The notes under the pieces are model-generated. The model was not told the DNA's origin, did not search any database, and saw nothing but the letters and a program-made list of their open reading frames with translations. 58,734 bases of DNA. Source: Planctomycetota bacterium (lineage in GTDB: Bacteria > Planctomycetota > Phycisphaerae > Sedimentisphaerales > Anaerobacaceae). Both the position numbers and the translations under genes were made by a program. Below, in pieces: positions 1-8,021 of this stretch (the stretch's first letter is position 1; each line of letters starts with the position of its first letter). The stretch is from assembly GCA_022566315.1 (NCBI GenBank), contig JADFJC010000010.1, forward strand, positions 1 through 58,734. Direction: 5' to 3'.

Positions 1-54
1 CTTGATGAGCAGCTTTGGCCGCAGCCGTAACAACGTTGATACAAGGCTAATTGG

Positions 55-88
55 ATTCCCGCCCCGCACTACGGTGCGGGGCGGGAAT
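55..88. repeat. Perfect 15-bp hairpin with TACG loop
   Basis: The arm ATTCCCGCCCCGCAC (55-69) is exactly complementary to 74-88 and closed by TACG (70-73), an exceptionally stable tetraloop in RNA. A related degenerate copy lies at 56306-56348 and shares the ATTCCCGCCCCGCA and GCGGGAAT ends. This fits a dispersed REP-like palindrome rather than a gene-specific terminator. Confidence 0.7.
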
Positions 89-196
89 GACCCTCGGCAG
101 AAAAATACGAGAGCAGGCAATGAGGCGTCACCCCTTCGGCTGCGCACCTTGGGCACAAGCTCAGGGCAGGCTTGGCGGCAGACGGCTAAACAAAAA

Positions 197-247
197 CCCT
201 GGGTGAAACCCAGGGCTAAATATAAAAACCCCACGTAAAACGTGGGG
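197..247. repeat. Two tandem triloop hairpins with CTAAATA tail
   Basis: CCCTGGGT-GAA-ACCCAGGG (197-215) is followed by GCTAAATA, then CCCCACGT-AAA-ACGTGGGG (229-247) is followed by GATAG. The second hairpin recurs exactly at 36427-36445. Stem sequences differ but pairing, loop size and tail are shared. Other members lie near 9908, 20465, 44249, 44283, 46097 and inside a coding region at 51608. Confidence 0.7.
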
Positions 248-355
248 ATAGACATTTTCGAGATTGCGTCGTGCGTTATGCGTATAACGTCGCCGTGGCG
301 GCGGCTAAACAACCTCCAATCAATTTGGGGGATGGTTACGATTTTCGATTGGGGA

Positions 356-2599
356 TTATGGCCAGAGCTGGTTTTCGAGCCAGTTGTCGGCTAAGATAGC
401 GAAGTCTTTGAAGTCAATCCGGTTGTCGCTGTTCAAATCGGCTGGGGAGAGAAGCGGCAGGTCGAAGATGCCTGTGCCGTTGGTAGCTGCATAAACAATC
501 TCGGCTTGCGAGAGGGCATAATCATAAATACGGAAGTCGTCGATTAGGCCGTCGTAGCCGCCGTACCATCCTGAGCCGATTTCAAATGAGGTGATTGCTG
601 ACATGGGTGCGTTTGCGCCTGTGCGGCTGTCGTAAAGGAGGCCGTTGAGGAAGATTTGCATTTTCCCGGTTTCGGCATCCTTAGTGAATGCCCAATGGTT
701 CCAGCGGCCAGACCATTCGGTTTTGTATTTGTGTTTTCCGCTCAGACGGCCATCAAAAGACCATGGCGAGCCGCAATCCCAATTGTATTTACCCGGCGAT
801 TTCCAAACGCCGAGGTTAATAGCTATCGCGGGGTCATAAACATTATAAACGTAGTCTGAACAGAAAAGAGTATCGGTGTGATGGATTGAGTCTGTGCCAT
901 ATTGCCAGAACGCAATTGTAATTGCTGTTCTGATTCTTGCAAATAAGAAGGGGGCGGCGGTTATTTCTACAGAGTCATTGTAGCCATCGAAGCTGATTGC
1001 CTGGCCGTGGATGCCCTCGACGTAAGTTGGGCTGCCGTGAAGTTGGCCGTGGGCGCTGCCGGCGCTGTCGCTGGGGTTGCCGTCAAACTTGTACCAGGCG
1101 ACGGGGGCATTGGGAGGTGTTACCGGATAAATATTGTATCCTTTATCGAGCCAGTTGTATGCCAAATCCTGGAGGTCCTGGAAGTCAACGGCACAGTCGC
1201 CATCGAAATCGGCGTCCGGCCTGTTCTCTTTTAGGCATCTGGAAGGATACAGCCTGATATCGTCAAAGAATATTGTACCAAGACCAAAACCAGATTGTTC
1301 GGATGTCCCTATACGAAAACCGATAGAGATATATTCGATGTTACCCAGGTTCAGATTGAGGTTTTGCAGGTCAATTCTCCAGGGCTGCCAGGTTTCGCTG
1401 GTGAGGTCGTTGGCATCGCCATTGTATTGCACGAGAGCATTGACGTTACCATCACTTAGAGCGATATACATCTGCCCATTGGTCTCGTTATCTGCCTGGC
1501 CATAGAAGAACATCTCCAACGTTTTAATGCCGGCTGAAGCCCAATCCTGTGCAGGACTAAATTGGTAAGTAATCTCGGAATAAAAATAACTGTCATAGTA
1601 GTAGCTGAACGCCATGGACTGCCGGCATTTGTGAACGGGTTCCGGTTGCTTTGATAGATAGATGTATGCCTGGTCGATTTGTGTCCACGTATCATATATT
1701 GTAAACCTCTCGTAGGACTCAAAATCGTCCACGACAAGATAATCAGCTGTCGTGAATTTCCAGATATCGCCTGTCCAGGGGCTGTTGGCATCGGCGTCAT
1801 TGACCTCATCGAGACGCCAATAATACGTCCTGCTTAGTTCAAGGCTGGTGGGGTCGAAGCTGTTGGCCTGCTGCGGCTGTGGCGGATTAGTAACAGGGAC
1901 TGCACTTTCGTCCACGTCAGTAAGAGCGGTTCCAAAATAGAGAATGTGTTTTTCTGCTGAGTGTCCGGGCGACCATTTTAGGGCGGTGTTTAGAGGCACA
2001 TTTTTGGCACCATCAGCGGGGCTGGGATTACAGGCGGTATAGCCGCAGTCAGCGTTAATCCGGGCACGCACGTTAGCTAAATCGAAGCCTGGCGAACCTC
2101 CTCTAAAGTCTAATCCAACGATACGTATTGTAGATGGTACAAACGGTAGCGACATATCGGCAATATCGAAGCCGATTTCAGTTTGTTCGTAGAAGCCGAT
2201 ATCCGGAACCAGAGCGTAGCCGAGCAGATACTCCCTGCTGGAACCGTCCGTGATGAAGACGAGGACTTGTTCATCAACCGCGTCCTGTTCAATGAGGAAT
2301 ATGTCGTCCCCCGGGCCGTCGATGAACTGACCGCGAAACTTCAACTCGACCCAGTGGTCGGTGGGTATTGTAACGCCCGAAAGCTCTGACGGCGGCGGGC
2401 CAATGAGCAACTCTTCCGGGACTACCGGCACGGGCCAGCGCCCGTCAATATCCATACCCTTCCAACAATCCTCGTCAGGATTATATACATCGAGCAGATA
2501 AAATGGATATTCGAGCGCTGTTTGCTGGGCCAAGGTTACACTACCAAGCGCCAGAACTAAACATAAACCAGTTGAGATTAGTAAGCAGGCTTTTTTCAT
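356..2599 (-). CDS. Secreted LamG-domain protein with dockerin-like repeats
   Basis: This 747-residue protein is predicted to be exported: residues 1-24 form a signal peptide (basic MKK, hydrophobic core, ending VTLA). Residues about 190-285 look like a fibronectin-III/Ig-like module (NPSPADGAKNVPL, TYYWRLDEVN). Residues about 290-455 form a carbohydrate-binding-like beta domain. DADFDGDCAVDFQDL (about 462-476) and DLNSDNRIDFKDFA (721-734) are calcium-binding dockerin-like repeats followed by LAxNWL. Between them, residues about 500-705 form a LamG/concanavalin-type domain (AWYKFDG, IDDFRIYDYALS). Such proteins are common in Planctomycetota and are thought to act at the cell surface on glycans. 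No catalytic domain is recognised. It is a single gene, pointing away from the sugar operon at 3013. Confidence 0.85.
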   Translation of the reverse strand: MKKACLLISTGLCLVLALGSVTLAQQTALEYPFYLLDVYNPDEDCWKGMDIDGRWPVPVVPEELLIGPPPSELSGVTIPTDHWVELKFRGQFIDGPGDDIFLIEQDAVDEQVLVFITDGSSREYLLGYALVPDIGFYEQTEIGFDIADMSLPFVPSTIRIVGLDFRGGSPGFDLANVRARINADCGYTACNPSPADGAKNVPLNTALKWSPGHSAEKHILYFGTALTDVDESAVPVTNPPQPQQANSFDPTSLELSRTYYWRLDEVNDADANSPWTGDIWKFTTADYLVVDDFESYERFTIYDTWTQIDQAYIYLSKQPEPVHKCRQSMAFSYYYDSYFYSEITYQFSPAQDWASAGIKTLEMFFYGQADNETNGQMYIALSDGNVNALVQYNGDANDLTSETWQPWRIDLQNLNLNLGNIEYISIGFRIGTSEQSGFGLGTIFFDDIRLYPSRCLKENRPDADFDGDCAVDFQDLQDLAYNWLDKGYNIYPVTPPNAPVAWYKFDGNPSDSAGSAHGQLHGSPTYVEGIHGQAISFDGYNDSVEITAAPFLFARIRTAITIAFWQYGTDSIHHTDTLFCSDYVYNVYDPAIAINLGVWKSPGKYNWDCGSPWSFDGRLSGKHKYKTEWSGRWNHWAFTKDAETGKMQIFLNGLLYDSRTGANAPMSAITSFEIGSGWYGGYDGLIDDFRIYDYALSQAEIVYAATNGTGIFDLPLLSPADLNSDNRIDFKDFAILADNWLENQLWP

Positions 2600-3012
2600 T
2601 CTTACCCTCGTAGCCCAACCGCAGAGCCGGCTTAGAAAATACTAACGTAGATATAATACCTATCATAAAAATTGAGTGCGCCCCGCAATAAGCCCTTGTA
2701 TAACCACAAGGGCAGTTACCGCTCCCTTACGGTCGCGGCTCTGTTTTGAGGAATCGCATATATTTTTTATGATCCGTATAAGTCAAATGTCTGAAAATAT
2801 TCTATCATTTCTGTGCTTATAATGCAAGAGGAAATCGCATTTAGATTACAGTTAGATATGCCCAAAGCGCAAGTGCAGAGAAAAAACTTGATATGTGAGA
2901 GATTGTTGGTAAACTTCCGGCGACAGTAATCGTATTGCGTATCGCGTATAATGCTGTGTAAAATCACCGATAACAATAGCCAAACAAAAGACTATCAAAA
3001 GAGGTATCGACA
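2600..3012. other. Intergenic region with a duplicated leader
   Basis: This gene-free region separates two divergently transcribed genes. It carries the first copy of a leader-like repeat (2659-2780) found again at 11870-11989. Downstream of it, 2781-3012 is AT-rich and holds a TATAAT at 2947-2952, but no convincing -35 box at normal spacing. AAGAGG at 2999-3004 serves as ribosome binding site for the gene at 3013. Confidence 0.5.
2659..2780 (+). repeat. Leader-like repeat, copy 1
   Basis: The core at about 2708-2779 (GGCAGTTACCGCTCCCTTAC, then GGTCGCGGCTCTGTTTTGAG, then an AT-rich tail with TGATCCGTAT) matches 11918-11989 almost base for base. The similarity extends left to an ATCATARAAATTRAGTGCGC block. 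Both copies lie upstream of + strand genes in the same orientation. This could be a regulatory leader, a small RNA or a dispersed element. The sequence alone does not decide. Confidence 0.7.
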
Positions 3013-4665
3013 ATGGCTGATTATTCTGTGAGTCCGGCAGGTGAAAAATTTGCTATCCCTGAGAAAGACCAGTATGCCGCCGAGTTCAAACGCGTTGAGT
3101 CGCTGGCAGAAGCGGCACGCGACGATGGCAAAGAAATCGTTGTGGTAATGGGCGTCGGCTTTGTAGGTGCGGTTATGGCGGCCATCGTTGCCGATAGCGT
3201 TGATAAGAAAAGCGGCGAGCCAGGCAAGCTCGTCATCGGCTGTCAACGTCCCAGCGTCCGCAGCTACTGGAAGATTCCGCTGCTTAATCGAGGCATATCG
3301 CCGGTTAAGGCTGAAGACCCTGAGGTAGAGCCGATGATTGCCCGGTGCGTGCTCGATAAAAAAACTCTCGTCGCCACCTACAACAATGACTGCCTCAAGT
3401 TAGCAGACTGTGTGGTTGTGGACGTCCAGTGCGATTATACCAAAAACGACCTCGGCAATATGCGAACCGGCAAGGTGGAAATGAGCTCGCTGGAAGCGAC
3501 AATAAAAACCATCGGCGAGAAAGTGCCGCCGAATTGCCTGACCCTGATTGAAACGACGGTGGCGCCGGGGACAACGGAGTTCGTTGCCTTGCCGATTATG
3601 AAAAAGGCCTTTGCCGAGCGTGGTATAGAAACAGAACCGCTGCTGGCGCACAGTTTCGAGCGCGTTATGCCGGGCAAACATTATGTATCGTCAATACGGG
3701 ATTTCTGGCGGGTCTGCTCGGGCTGTAATGAGCAGGCAAGAGAACGAGTCGAGAAGTTCCTCAAAGAAGTGCTGAACACCGAAGAATTTCCCCTTACAGT
3801 TATGGACCGCCCCATCGAGTCGGAGACTACCAAAATCGTCGAGAATTCTTTCCGTGCCACTATATTAGCGTTCCTTGACGAGTGGAGTTTGTTCGCGGAG
3901 CGCAACGGTGTGGACCTTATTAAGGTCATCAAGGCCATCAAGGTCCGGCCTACGCACAACAATATCATATTTCCCGGTCCGGGTATCGGCGGGTACTGCC
4001 TTCCAAAGGACGGCGGGCTCGGGTACTGGGCATATAAGCATATCCTCGGATTCAATGATGATATATTCAAAATAACAACAGCAGCAATCGATATCAACGA
4101 CACTCGCGGCCTGCATGTAGCGACACTGACAAGGGATGCCCTTCGAAATATGGGTCGGCAAGCAGCAGGTACGGCCATACTTCTTTGCGGAGCAAGTTAT
4201 CGTCAGGATGTCGGTGACACCCGGTACAGCGGTTCAGAGATAGTCGTTCGAAAGCTGACTGAGATGGGGGCCGAGATGCGAGTGCACGACCCGTATATCG
4301 AGCACTGGTACGAGCTGGAGAAACAGGATGTCTATCCGGTGCCGGGGCAATCTTTGGCAAGGTTTTTCCGCAATCAGGACGATCTGGTTAATATCCGAGT
4401 CCAGAGCGATCTTGCCGCTGCTCTCAAAGGCGCTCAGGCAATCATATTAGCTGTGCCGCATACACCTTACTTAGAACTTGACCCTGACAAAATAGTTGAG
4501 TGGGCTGGCAGGCCGTTGGCGGTGATTGATTGCTTCGGCATATTGGACGATGAGAAAATCCGTCGGTATTTCGAACTCGACTGTGAAGTAAAAGCTTTAG
4601 GCCGAGGACATATCCAGCGAATAAAGGAAGAAGTGAGAAGAGAACAGAAGACAGAAGACAGATGA
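3013..4665 (+). CDS. Nucleotide-sugar dehydrogenase (UDP-glucose/UDP-ManNAc dehydrogenase family)
   Basis: This enzyme family oxidises the C6 hydroxyl of a UDP-sugar to a uronic acid with NAD. A Rossmann motif GVGFVG lies at about residues 47-52 and the catalytic-cysteine motif GGYCLPKD has its Cys at about residue 329. A C-terminal UDP-binding domain follows (GASYRQDVGDTRYS, AQAIILAVPH). At 550 residues it exceeds the usual 400-450, mainly through an N-terminal extension of about 40 residues and insertions. The ATG at 3013 has AAGAGG 8 bases upstream. The last residues (EQKTEDR) come from an ACAGARGACAGA tract, so the natural end may have been altered. It leads a set with a GT4 and a GH130 gene. 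The exact substrate cannot be assigned. Confidence 0.85.
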   Translation: MADYSVSPAGEKFAIPEKDQYAAEFKRVESLAEAARDDGKEIVVVMGVGFVGAVMAAIVADSVDKKSGEPGKLVIGCQRPSVRSYWKIPLLNRGISPVKAEDPEVEPMIARCVLDKKTLVATYNNDCLKLADCVVVDVQCDYTKNDLGNMRTGKVEMSSLEATIKTIGEKVPPNCLTLIETTVAPGTTEFVALPIMKKAFAERGIETEPLLAHSFERVMPGKHYVSSIRDFWRVCSGCNEQARERVEKFLKEVLNTEEFPLTVMDRPIESETTKIVENSFRATILAFLDEWSLFAERNGVDLIKVIKAIKVRPTHNNIIFPGPGIGGYCLPKDGGLGYWAYKHILGFNDDIFKITTAAIDINDTRGLHVATLTRDALRNMGRQAAGTAILLCGASYRQDVGDTRYSGSEIVVRKLTEMGAEMRVHDPYIEHWYELEKQDVYPVPGQSLARFFRNQDDLVNIRVQSDLAAALKGAQAIILAVPHTPYLELDPDKIVEWAGRPLAVIDCFGILDDEKIRRYFELDCEVKALGRGHIQRIKEEVRREQKTEDR

Positions 4666-4761
4666 CAGATGACAGAGAACAGAGGACAGAGGACAGAGAA
4701 TCTGACTTCTGATTTCTAACCTCTGACTTACACGAGATACGAGTTGCGAGATACGAATAAT
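4639..4761. repeat. Degenerate short-repeat tract (ACAGARGACAGA type)
   Basis: About 60 bases of imperfect ACAGARGACAGA repeats are followed by TCTGACTTCTGATTTCT-like and CGAGATACGAG-like repeats up to the GT4 start at 4762. The first 27 bases are the coding 3' end and stop of the upstream dehydrogenase. Similar tracts lie at 14571-14651 and 24024-24121. Confidence 0.8.
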
Positions 4762-5802
4762 ATGGATATTAAAAACAAACGAATAGCTATTTTGTCGCCA
4801 GTGGCATGGCGGACACCGCCACGGGCCTATGGTGCGTGGGAGACCGTCGCCAGCAATATCACAGAGGGACTGGTGGCTCGCGGGTGGAAGAACGTAACAC
4901 TGTTTGCCACAGGGGAATCTATAACAAAGGCAAAGCTCGAATCCTTCATTGAAAAAGGTTACGAGGAAGACAAGAGTCAAATTCCGCTGGTCTCCACGGC
5001 TCTGCATATTTCCAAGGTGATGGAGCGGGCGGATGAGTTTGACCTGATTCATAACAATTTCGATTATCTGCCCTTGACTTACCTTCCGTTTATAAAGACA
5101 CCAATGCTGACGACCATACATGGTTTTTCCGACCAGGATATACTGCGGATTTATCACGAGCATAAAGACGCCTACTATGTTTCCATCAGTGATTCCGACA
5201 GAGACCCCGGATTGCCTTATCTTGCAACTGTCTATAATGGGATTGACCTTTCCAACCTTACCTTTAGAGAAACGCCGGGGGACAAGCTCGTGCATTATGG
5301 ACGAATACACAACGATAAGGGGACACATCTGGCAATTGAGGTGGCGAAAAAATGCGGTATGGATTTGATAATAGCAGGCATAATTCAAGAACAGGAGTAC
5401 TTCGATAATCTCATCAAGCCGCACATTAATAATTCTTCAATTCAATACATTGGCCCTGTTAATCCTGTGCAGCGTGATGCGCTTCTTAAAGAATCGTACG
5501 CGGTTATTCATCTTAATCTGATACCCGAACGGTTCGGTCTGGTGATGGCAGAATCGATGGCTGCCGGCGTGCCGGTGATTGCGATGGATTTAGGCTCCTG
5601 CCGTGAGGTCATTGCAGATAAGCAGACCGGCTATCTTGTTAATGGTGTCGATGAAGCGGTAGAGGCCGTCGGCAAAATCGGTCAGATAGACCGCAAAAAG
5701 TGCCGGCAGCGGGTGGAAGAGAACTTCAGTATCGACTGTATGGCCGCGGGCTACGAAAAGGTCTATGAGGAAATCTTTTGGCGAGAAGAGCAAAAGAAAT
5801 AA
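4762..5802 (+). CDS. GT4 family glycosyltransferase
   Basis: The 346-residue protein has the GT-B two-domain layout. The N-terminal half carries RAYGAWETVASNITEGL, typical of nucleotide-sugar GT4 enzymes that bind the acceptor. The C-terminal half has the donor-binding E-x7-E motif (PERFGLVMAESMAAGVPVIA) with a conserved GSCREVI loop. It should transfer a sugar from an NDP-sugar in the cytoplasm. The ATG at 4762 is preferred over an in-frame TTG at 4744, because the latter lies in repeat sequence. The ribosome binding site is weak. It sits 18 bases before the GH130 gene, and GT4-GH130 pairs are often linked to mannoside metabolism. The acceptor is unknown. Confidence 0.82.
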   Translation: MDIKNKRIAILSPVAWRTPPRAYGAWETVASNITEGLVARGWKNVTLFATGESITKAKLESFIEKGYEEDKSQIPLVSTALHISKVMERADEFDLIHNNFDYLPLTYLPFIKTPMLTTIHGFSDQDILRIYHEHKDAYYVSISDSDRDPGLPYLATVYNGIDLSNLTFRETPGDKLVHYGRIHNDKGTHLAIEVAKKCGMDLIIAGIIQEQEYFDNLIKPHINNSSIQYIGPVNPVQRDALLKESYAVIHLNLIPERFGLVMAESMAAGVPVIAMDLGSCREVIADKQTGYLVNGVDEAVEAVGKIGQIDRKKCRQRVEENFSIDCMAAGYEKVYEEIFWREEQKK

Positions 5803-5820
5803 AAGTTTGCAGGGATGTGA

Positions 5821-6759
5821 ATGATGACGAAAAAACTTGTTACTCGTTACCAGGGTAATCCCATCTTGACAAAGGACGATGTTCCTTATCCGGTTCAGAC
5901 GGTCCACAATGCCGGGGTTACGAAATTTGACGGCAGATATATAATGCTGTTTCGCTCACACCTCGATACGGGCAGGTCCATAATCGGCTTAGCGGAAAGC
6001 GAAGATGGCTTCAATTTCAAGGCTGGCCCAGAGCCTTTTATGACGCCGAGCAAAGAGCCGGTCTTTTGTGAGTACGAGGAGTTCGGCGTTGAAGACCCGC
6101 GAATTACACACATAGAAGGCGTCTATTACATAACATACAGTGCATATTCGGCGCACGGAGTTCGCACCGGTTTGGCTAAAACAACGGATTTCAAATCGGT
6201 CGAAAGAGTGGCCTTTATCACGCAGGCTGACTACAGAAATACCGTGCTTTTCCCTGAAAAAATCAACGGTAGATACGTCAGACTTGACAGGCCTCATTCG
6301 GACATTAGTCCCTGGTCAATCTGGATTAGCTTCTCGCCGGACTTGCGGCACTGGGGCGATTCAAAATTAGTAATGAAACCCGTACCTTACCACTGGGACG
6401 AGATGAAAATCGGCGCCGGCGCTCCTCCGATTCGCACCGATAAGGGCTGGCTAAATATCTACCACGGCGTTTTTCCGACAATGGACGGCCACGTGTATCG
6501 GCTGGGTGCTGCTTTGCACAAGCTCGATGACCCGGCAGAGATTCTTGGTGTCGGCGACCGCTGGATTTTACAGCCTGAAGACGAATGGGAAATCACCGGC
6601 TATGTGCACAACGTAGTCTTTACATGTGGCGCTGTGCCGGAAGATGATGGGACGTTGAAACTCTACTGGGGCGGGGCCGACAAGGTAATGTGCGCCGGCA
6701 CGGCAGTAATCGACGAGCTTGTGGAACTTTGCCTGACCGATTCAAGATCGCCGAAATAA
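5821..6759 (+). CDS. GH130 family beta-mannoside phosphorylase/hydrolase
   Basis: This 312-residue protein matches GH130, five-bladed beta-propeller enzymes that phosphorolyse or hydrolyse beta-mannosides. Visible signatures are NPILTKDDVPYP near the start, NAGVTKFDGRYIMLFRS, GVEDPRI carrying the probable catalytic Asp, and HYHWDEMKIGAGAPPI-like sequence where phosphorylases bind phosphate. It lacks a signal peptide, so it is cytoplasmic. Two start codons (5821, 5824) follow an AGGGA box at 5811-5815. It is the last gene of the dehydrogenase/GT4 set and overlaps nothing. Which linkage it cleaves cannot be read from sequence. Confidence 0.85.
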   Translation: MMTKKLVTRYQGNPILTKDDVPYPVQTVHNAGVTKFDGRYIMLFRSHLDTGRSIIGLAESEDGFNFKAGPEPFMTPSKEPVFCEYEEFGVEDPRITHIEGVYYITYSAYSAHGVRTGLAKTTDFKSVERVAFITQADYRNTVLFPEKINGRYVRLDRPHSDISPWSIWISFSPDLRHWGDSKLVMKPVPYHWDEMKIGAGAPPIRTDKGWLNIYHGVFPTMDGHVYRLGAALHKLDDPAEILGVGDRWILQPEDEWEITGYVHNVVFTCGAVPEDDGTLKLYWGGADKVMCAGTAVIDELVELCLTDSRSPK

Positions 6760-6769
6760 AAAGTTTTTT

Positions 6770-7021
6770 TTAACGATGTGCAATTCTATGAAGCAATTCT
6801 GAAATAAATGTTTGATAGCGTATGCCAAAATGATGAGCTTTTCTTTTAAGGAGTTTTAAATCTTCACTATTGATACGAATATTTAGTACAGAATCTTTTT
6901 TCCGGGAGGCGATGGCTTCGGCAATCCGTTTAAATTCATTTTTGTCAATATCGATGTATTCTCCCTGCAGTAAAGCGTTCTCAATTTCTTTTTCCTGTTT
7001 GGTTAATTTAATTTTTCTCAT
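6770..7021 (-). CDS. CopG/BrnA-like antitoxin
   Basis: This 83-residue protein resembles antitoxins of BrnA/CopG type: an acidic N-terminus (QEKEIENALLQGEY), then a C-terminal ribbon-helix-helix DNA-binding segment (LNIRINSEDLKLLKRKA, GIRYQTFISELLHRI). Such proteins neutralise a partner toxin and repress their own operon. Its ATG overlaps the TGA of an upstream reading frame (ATGA, 7021-7018) that looks like the end of the cognate toxin but is truncated. The gene is AT-richer than its neighbours, consistent with transfer. It converges on the GH130 gene, whose stop is 10 bases away. Confidence 0.75.
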   Translation of the reverse strand: MRKIKLTKQEKEIENALLQGEYIDIDKNEFKRIAEAIASRKKDSVLNIRINSEDLKLLKRKAHHFGIRYQTFISELLHRIAHR

Positions 7022-7146
7022 AATTTTCTCTCCCTGAGCATTTTAGTATATTTACGTGATGGATACAGGGTTTTTAGAAATATATCTCCATTTTTTTCTA
7101 TCACATACGGTATTATCCATATATAATGTTTATATTCAAAAAGCAT
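7018..7146 (-). pseudogene. Truncated toxin of BrnT-like pair
   Basis: A 42-codon frame from ATG 7146 to TGA 7018 reads MLFEYKHYIWIIPYVIEKNG and on through FLKTLYPSRKYTKML. The hydrophobic strand followed by IFLKT-x-PSRK is the C-terminal signature of toxins paired with this CopG-like antitoxin family. The frame stays open upstream only to a TAG at 7186-7188, and the N-terminal half expected of a roughly 90-residue toxin is missing. The overlap with the antitoxin start is the normal operon arrangement. I infer loss of the toxin's 5' half, perhaps with the repeat-laden region at 7190-7390. Confidence 0.55.
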
Positions 7147-7392
7147 AATATTTTTGTATATACAAATATATTTTTTATTTTTGTTCTAACATAGAAATCC
7201 GCTCCCCCCACGAAGCCTCGAAGGCGTGTAGTAGAGTATGCTGGATGAAGTTGTTAGAAAATATATTAATTTCATAAAGCCATCTGTAATATATTTCCGG
7301 ATTCAATTATAGTGGCATGCATCATTGGCGTGGGTGAGGCGCTGTGCGCCTTACCCACGTCTGTATGTATGCATTTGTTCGGCATGTCATTA
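7147..7392. other. AT-rich intergenic region with hairpin
   Basis: No recognised gene is present. A hairpin at 7329-7359 (CGTGGGTGAGGCGC, TGT loop, near-complement with one G-T pair) may terminate the DUF4234 gene's neighbourhood or belong to the dispersed hairpin set. On the minus strand, about 44 codons (about 7310 to 7174) stay open, ending SWGERISMLEQK, but match nothing I recognise. This could be a decayed insertion into the toxin. Confidence 0.4.
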
Positions 7393-7923
7393 TTATTCAT
7401 ACCCAATTACGAGAAGTGTTAACACCCAGATGGCAAGCCCGAATAGCAGACACACCACATGTCCGGCTGACCAACCGTAGTAAGAGGCATTAGGATTCTG
7501 CTGTTTGTTTATTGAATTAATGTAACGTTGAACAGGAACAAAACACAAGTAGGAGGGCATGATAAATCCAATTATCGAGGCGATCGCACCTGGCGCACGA
7601 GAAATCAGATTTGCAAGAATCATAAGAATAACCCAGCCAGTGGCTAGTCCCCCGGGTGAAAATTCTGGTTCCTGTATCTCCCGGCATTTTGTGTCACCGT
7701 GTATTGTCTTGAGAAGACTGTGACAAAAAAATAATCCAAAGATGCCCCGCCAGAAAGGATGTATCTTCAAGTTATCTCGGTCTTTGAAATACCTCCAGTT
7801 CTTGTAAATCCAGTACGCTTCATATGTACCACAAGAGAGGATCGACAGAATGATCAATCGCGAAACTGGTATGTAGAGAAACAACGCTTCCGGTTCGTTC
7901 AATTGTGTATTATCGTCAGTCAT
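7393..7923 (-). CDS. DUF4234-type membrane protein
   Basis: This 176-residue protein has no known function. After a short hydrophilic start it carries SRLIILSILSCGTYEAYWIY, the characteristic opening of DUF4234-like membrane proteins, in which a helix is followed by a WxYxNW segment (YKNWRYFKDR). Further hydrophobic segments lie at about residues 95-115, 115-135 and 155-175, giving roughly four transmembrane helices. It stands alone between gene-poor stretches. An AGGAAGAG box at about 7929-7936 lies upstream of the ATG. I cannot assign a role. Confidence 0.7.
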   Translation of the reverse strand: MTDDNTQLNEPEALFLYIPVSRLIILSILSCGTYEAYWIYKNWRYFKDRDNLKIHPFWRGIFGLFFCHSLLKTIHGDTKCREIQEPEFSPGGLATGWVILMILANLISRAPGAIASIIGFIMPSYLCFVPVQRYINSINKQQNPNASYYGWSAGHVVCLLFGLAIWVLTLLVIGYE

Positions 7924-8003
7924 GATCTCTTCCTTTCGTTTGTTTAACTATGGCTTATATGGTTTCCTTATAAGAACTTTTTATACCTTATAAATTTAAT
8001 TTT

Positions 8004-8021
8004 GGTGGGGCAAGCCCCACC
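8004..8021. repeat. GGTGGGGC hairpin
   Basis: GGTGGGGC-AA-GCCCCACC is a perfect 8-bp stem in the 291-base gap between the DUF4234 and MBL genes. The gap (7924-8214) holds no gene. Its remainder includes a GTGAAACCCTTCGACCGCGC stretch of dispersed-repeat character and the CCCC-CTTTC-GGGG hairpin at 8191-8213. Confidence 0.5.

Larger units (their letters stand above)
1..355. other. Gene-free repeat-rich left edge
   Basis: I see no credible gene here. The stretch is a mosaic of short repeats: a perfect hairpin at 55-88, two small hairpins at 197-215 and 229-247, and a G/C-rich hairpin with a GGCTAAAC tail around 289-310. The open frame across 2-238 is low-complexity and built from these repeats. 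The region lies downstream of the minus-strand LamG gene and may contain its transcript end, though no T-tract terminator is obvious. Confidence 0.6.

Noticed and set aside
2-238. Open frame at the left edge
   Set aside because: It runs across repeats and hairpins, has no family resemblance and no ribosome binding site.
2947-2952. TATAAT as a promoter -10 box
   Set aside because: No -35 sequence at 16-18 bases upstream, so I did not call a promoter.
4597-5424. 275-codon minus-strand frame
   Set aside because: It lies opposite the GT4 gene and its translation has no domain features.
7190-7310. 44-codon frame upstream of the truncated toxin
   Set aside because: It matches no family I know and lacks a start with a ribosome binding site. 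It may be remnant sequence only.
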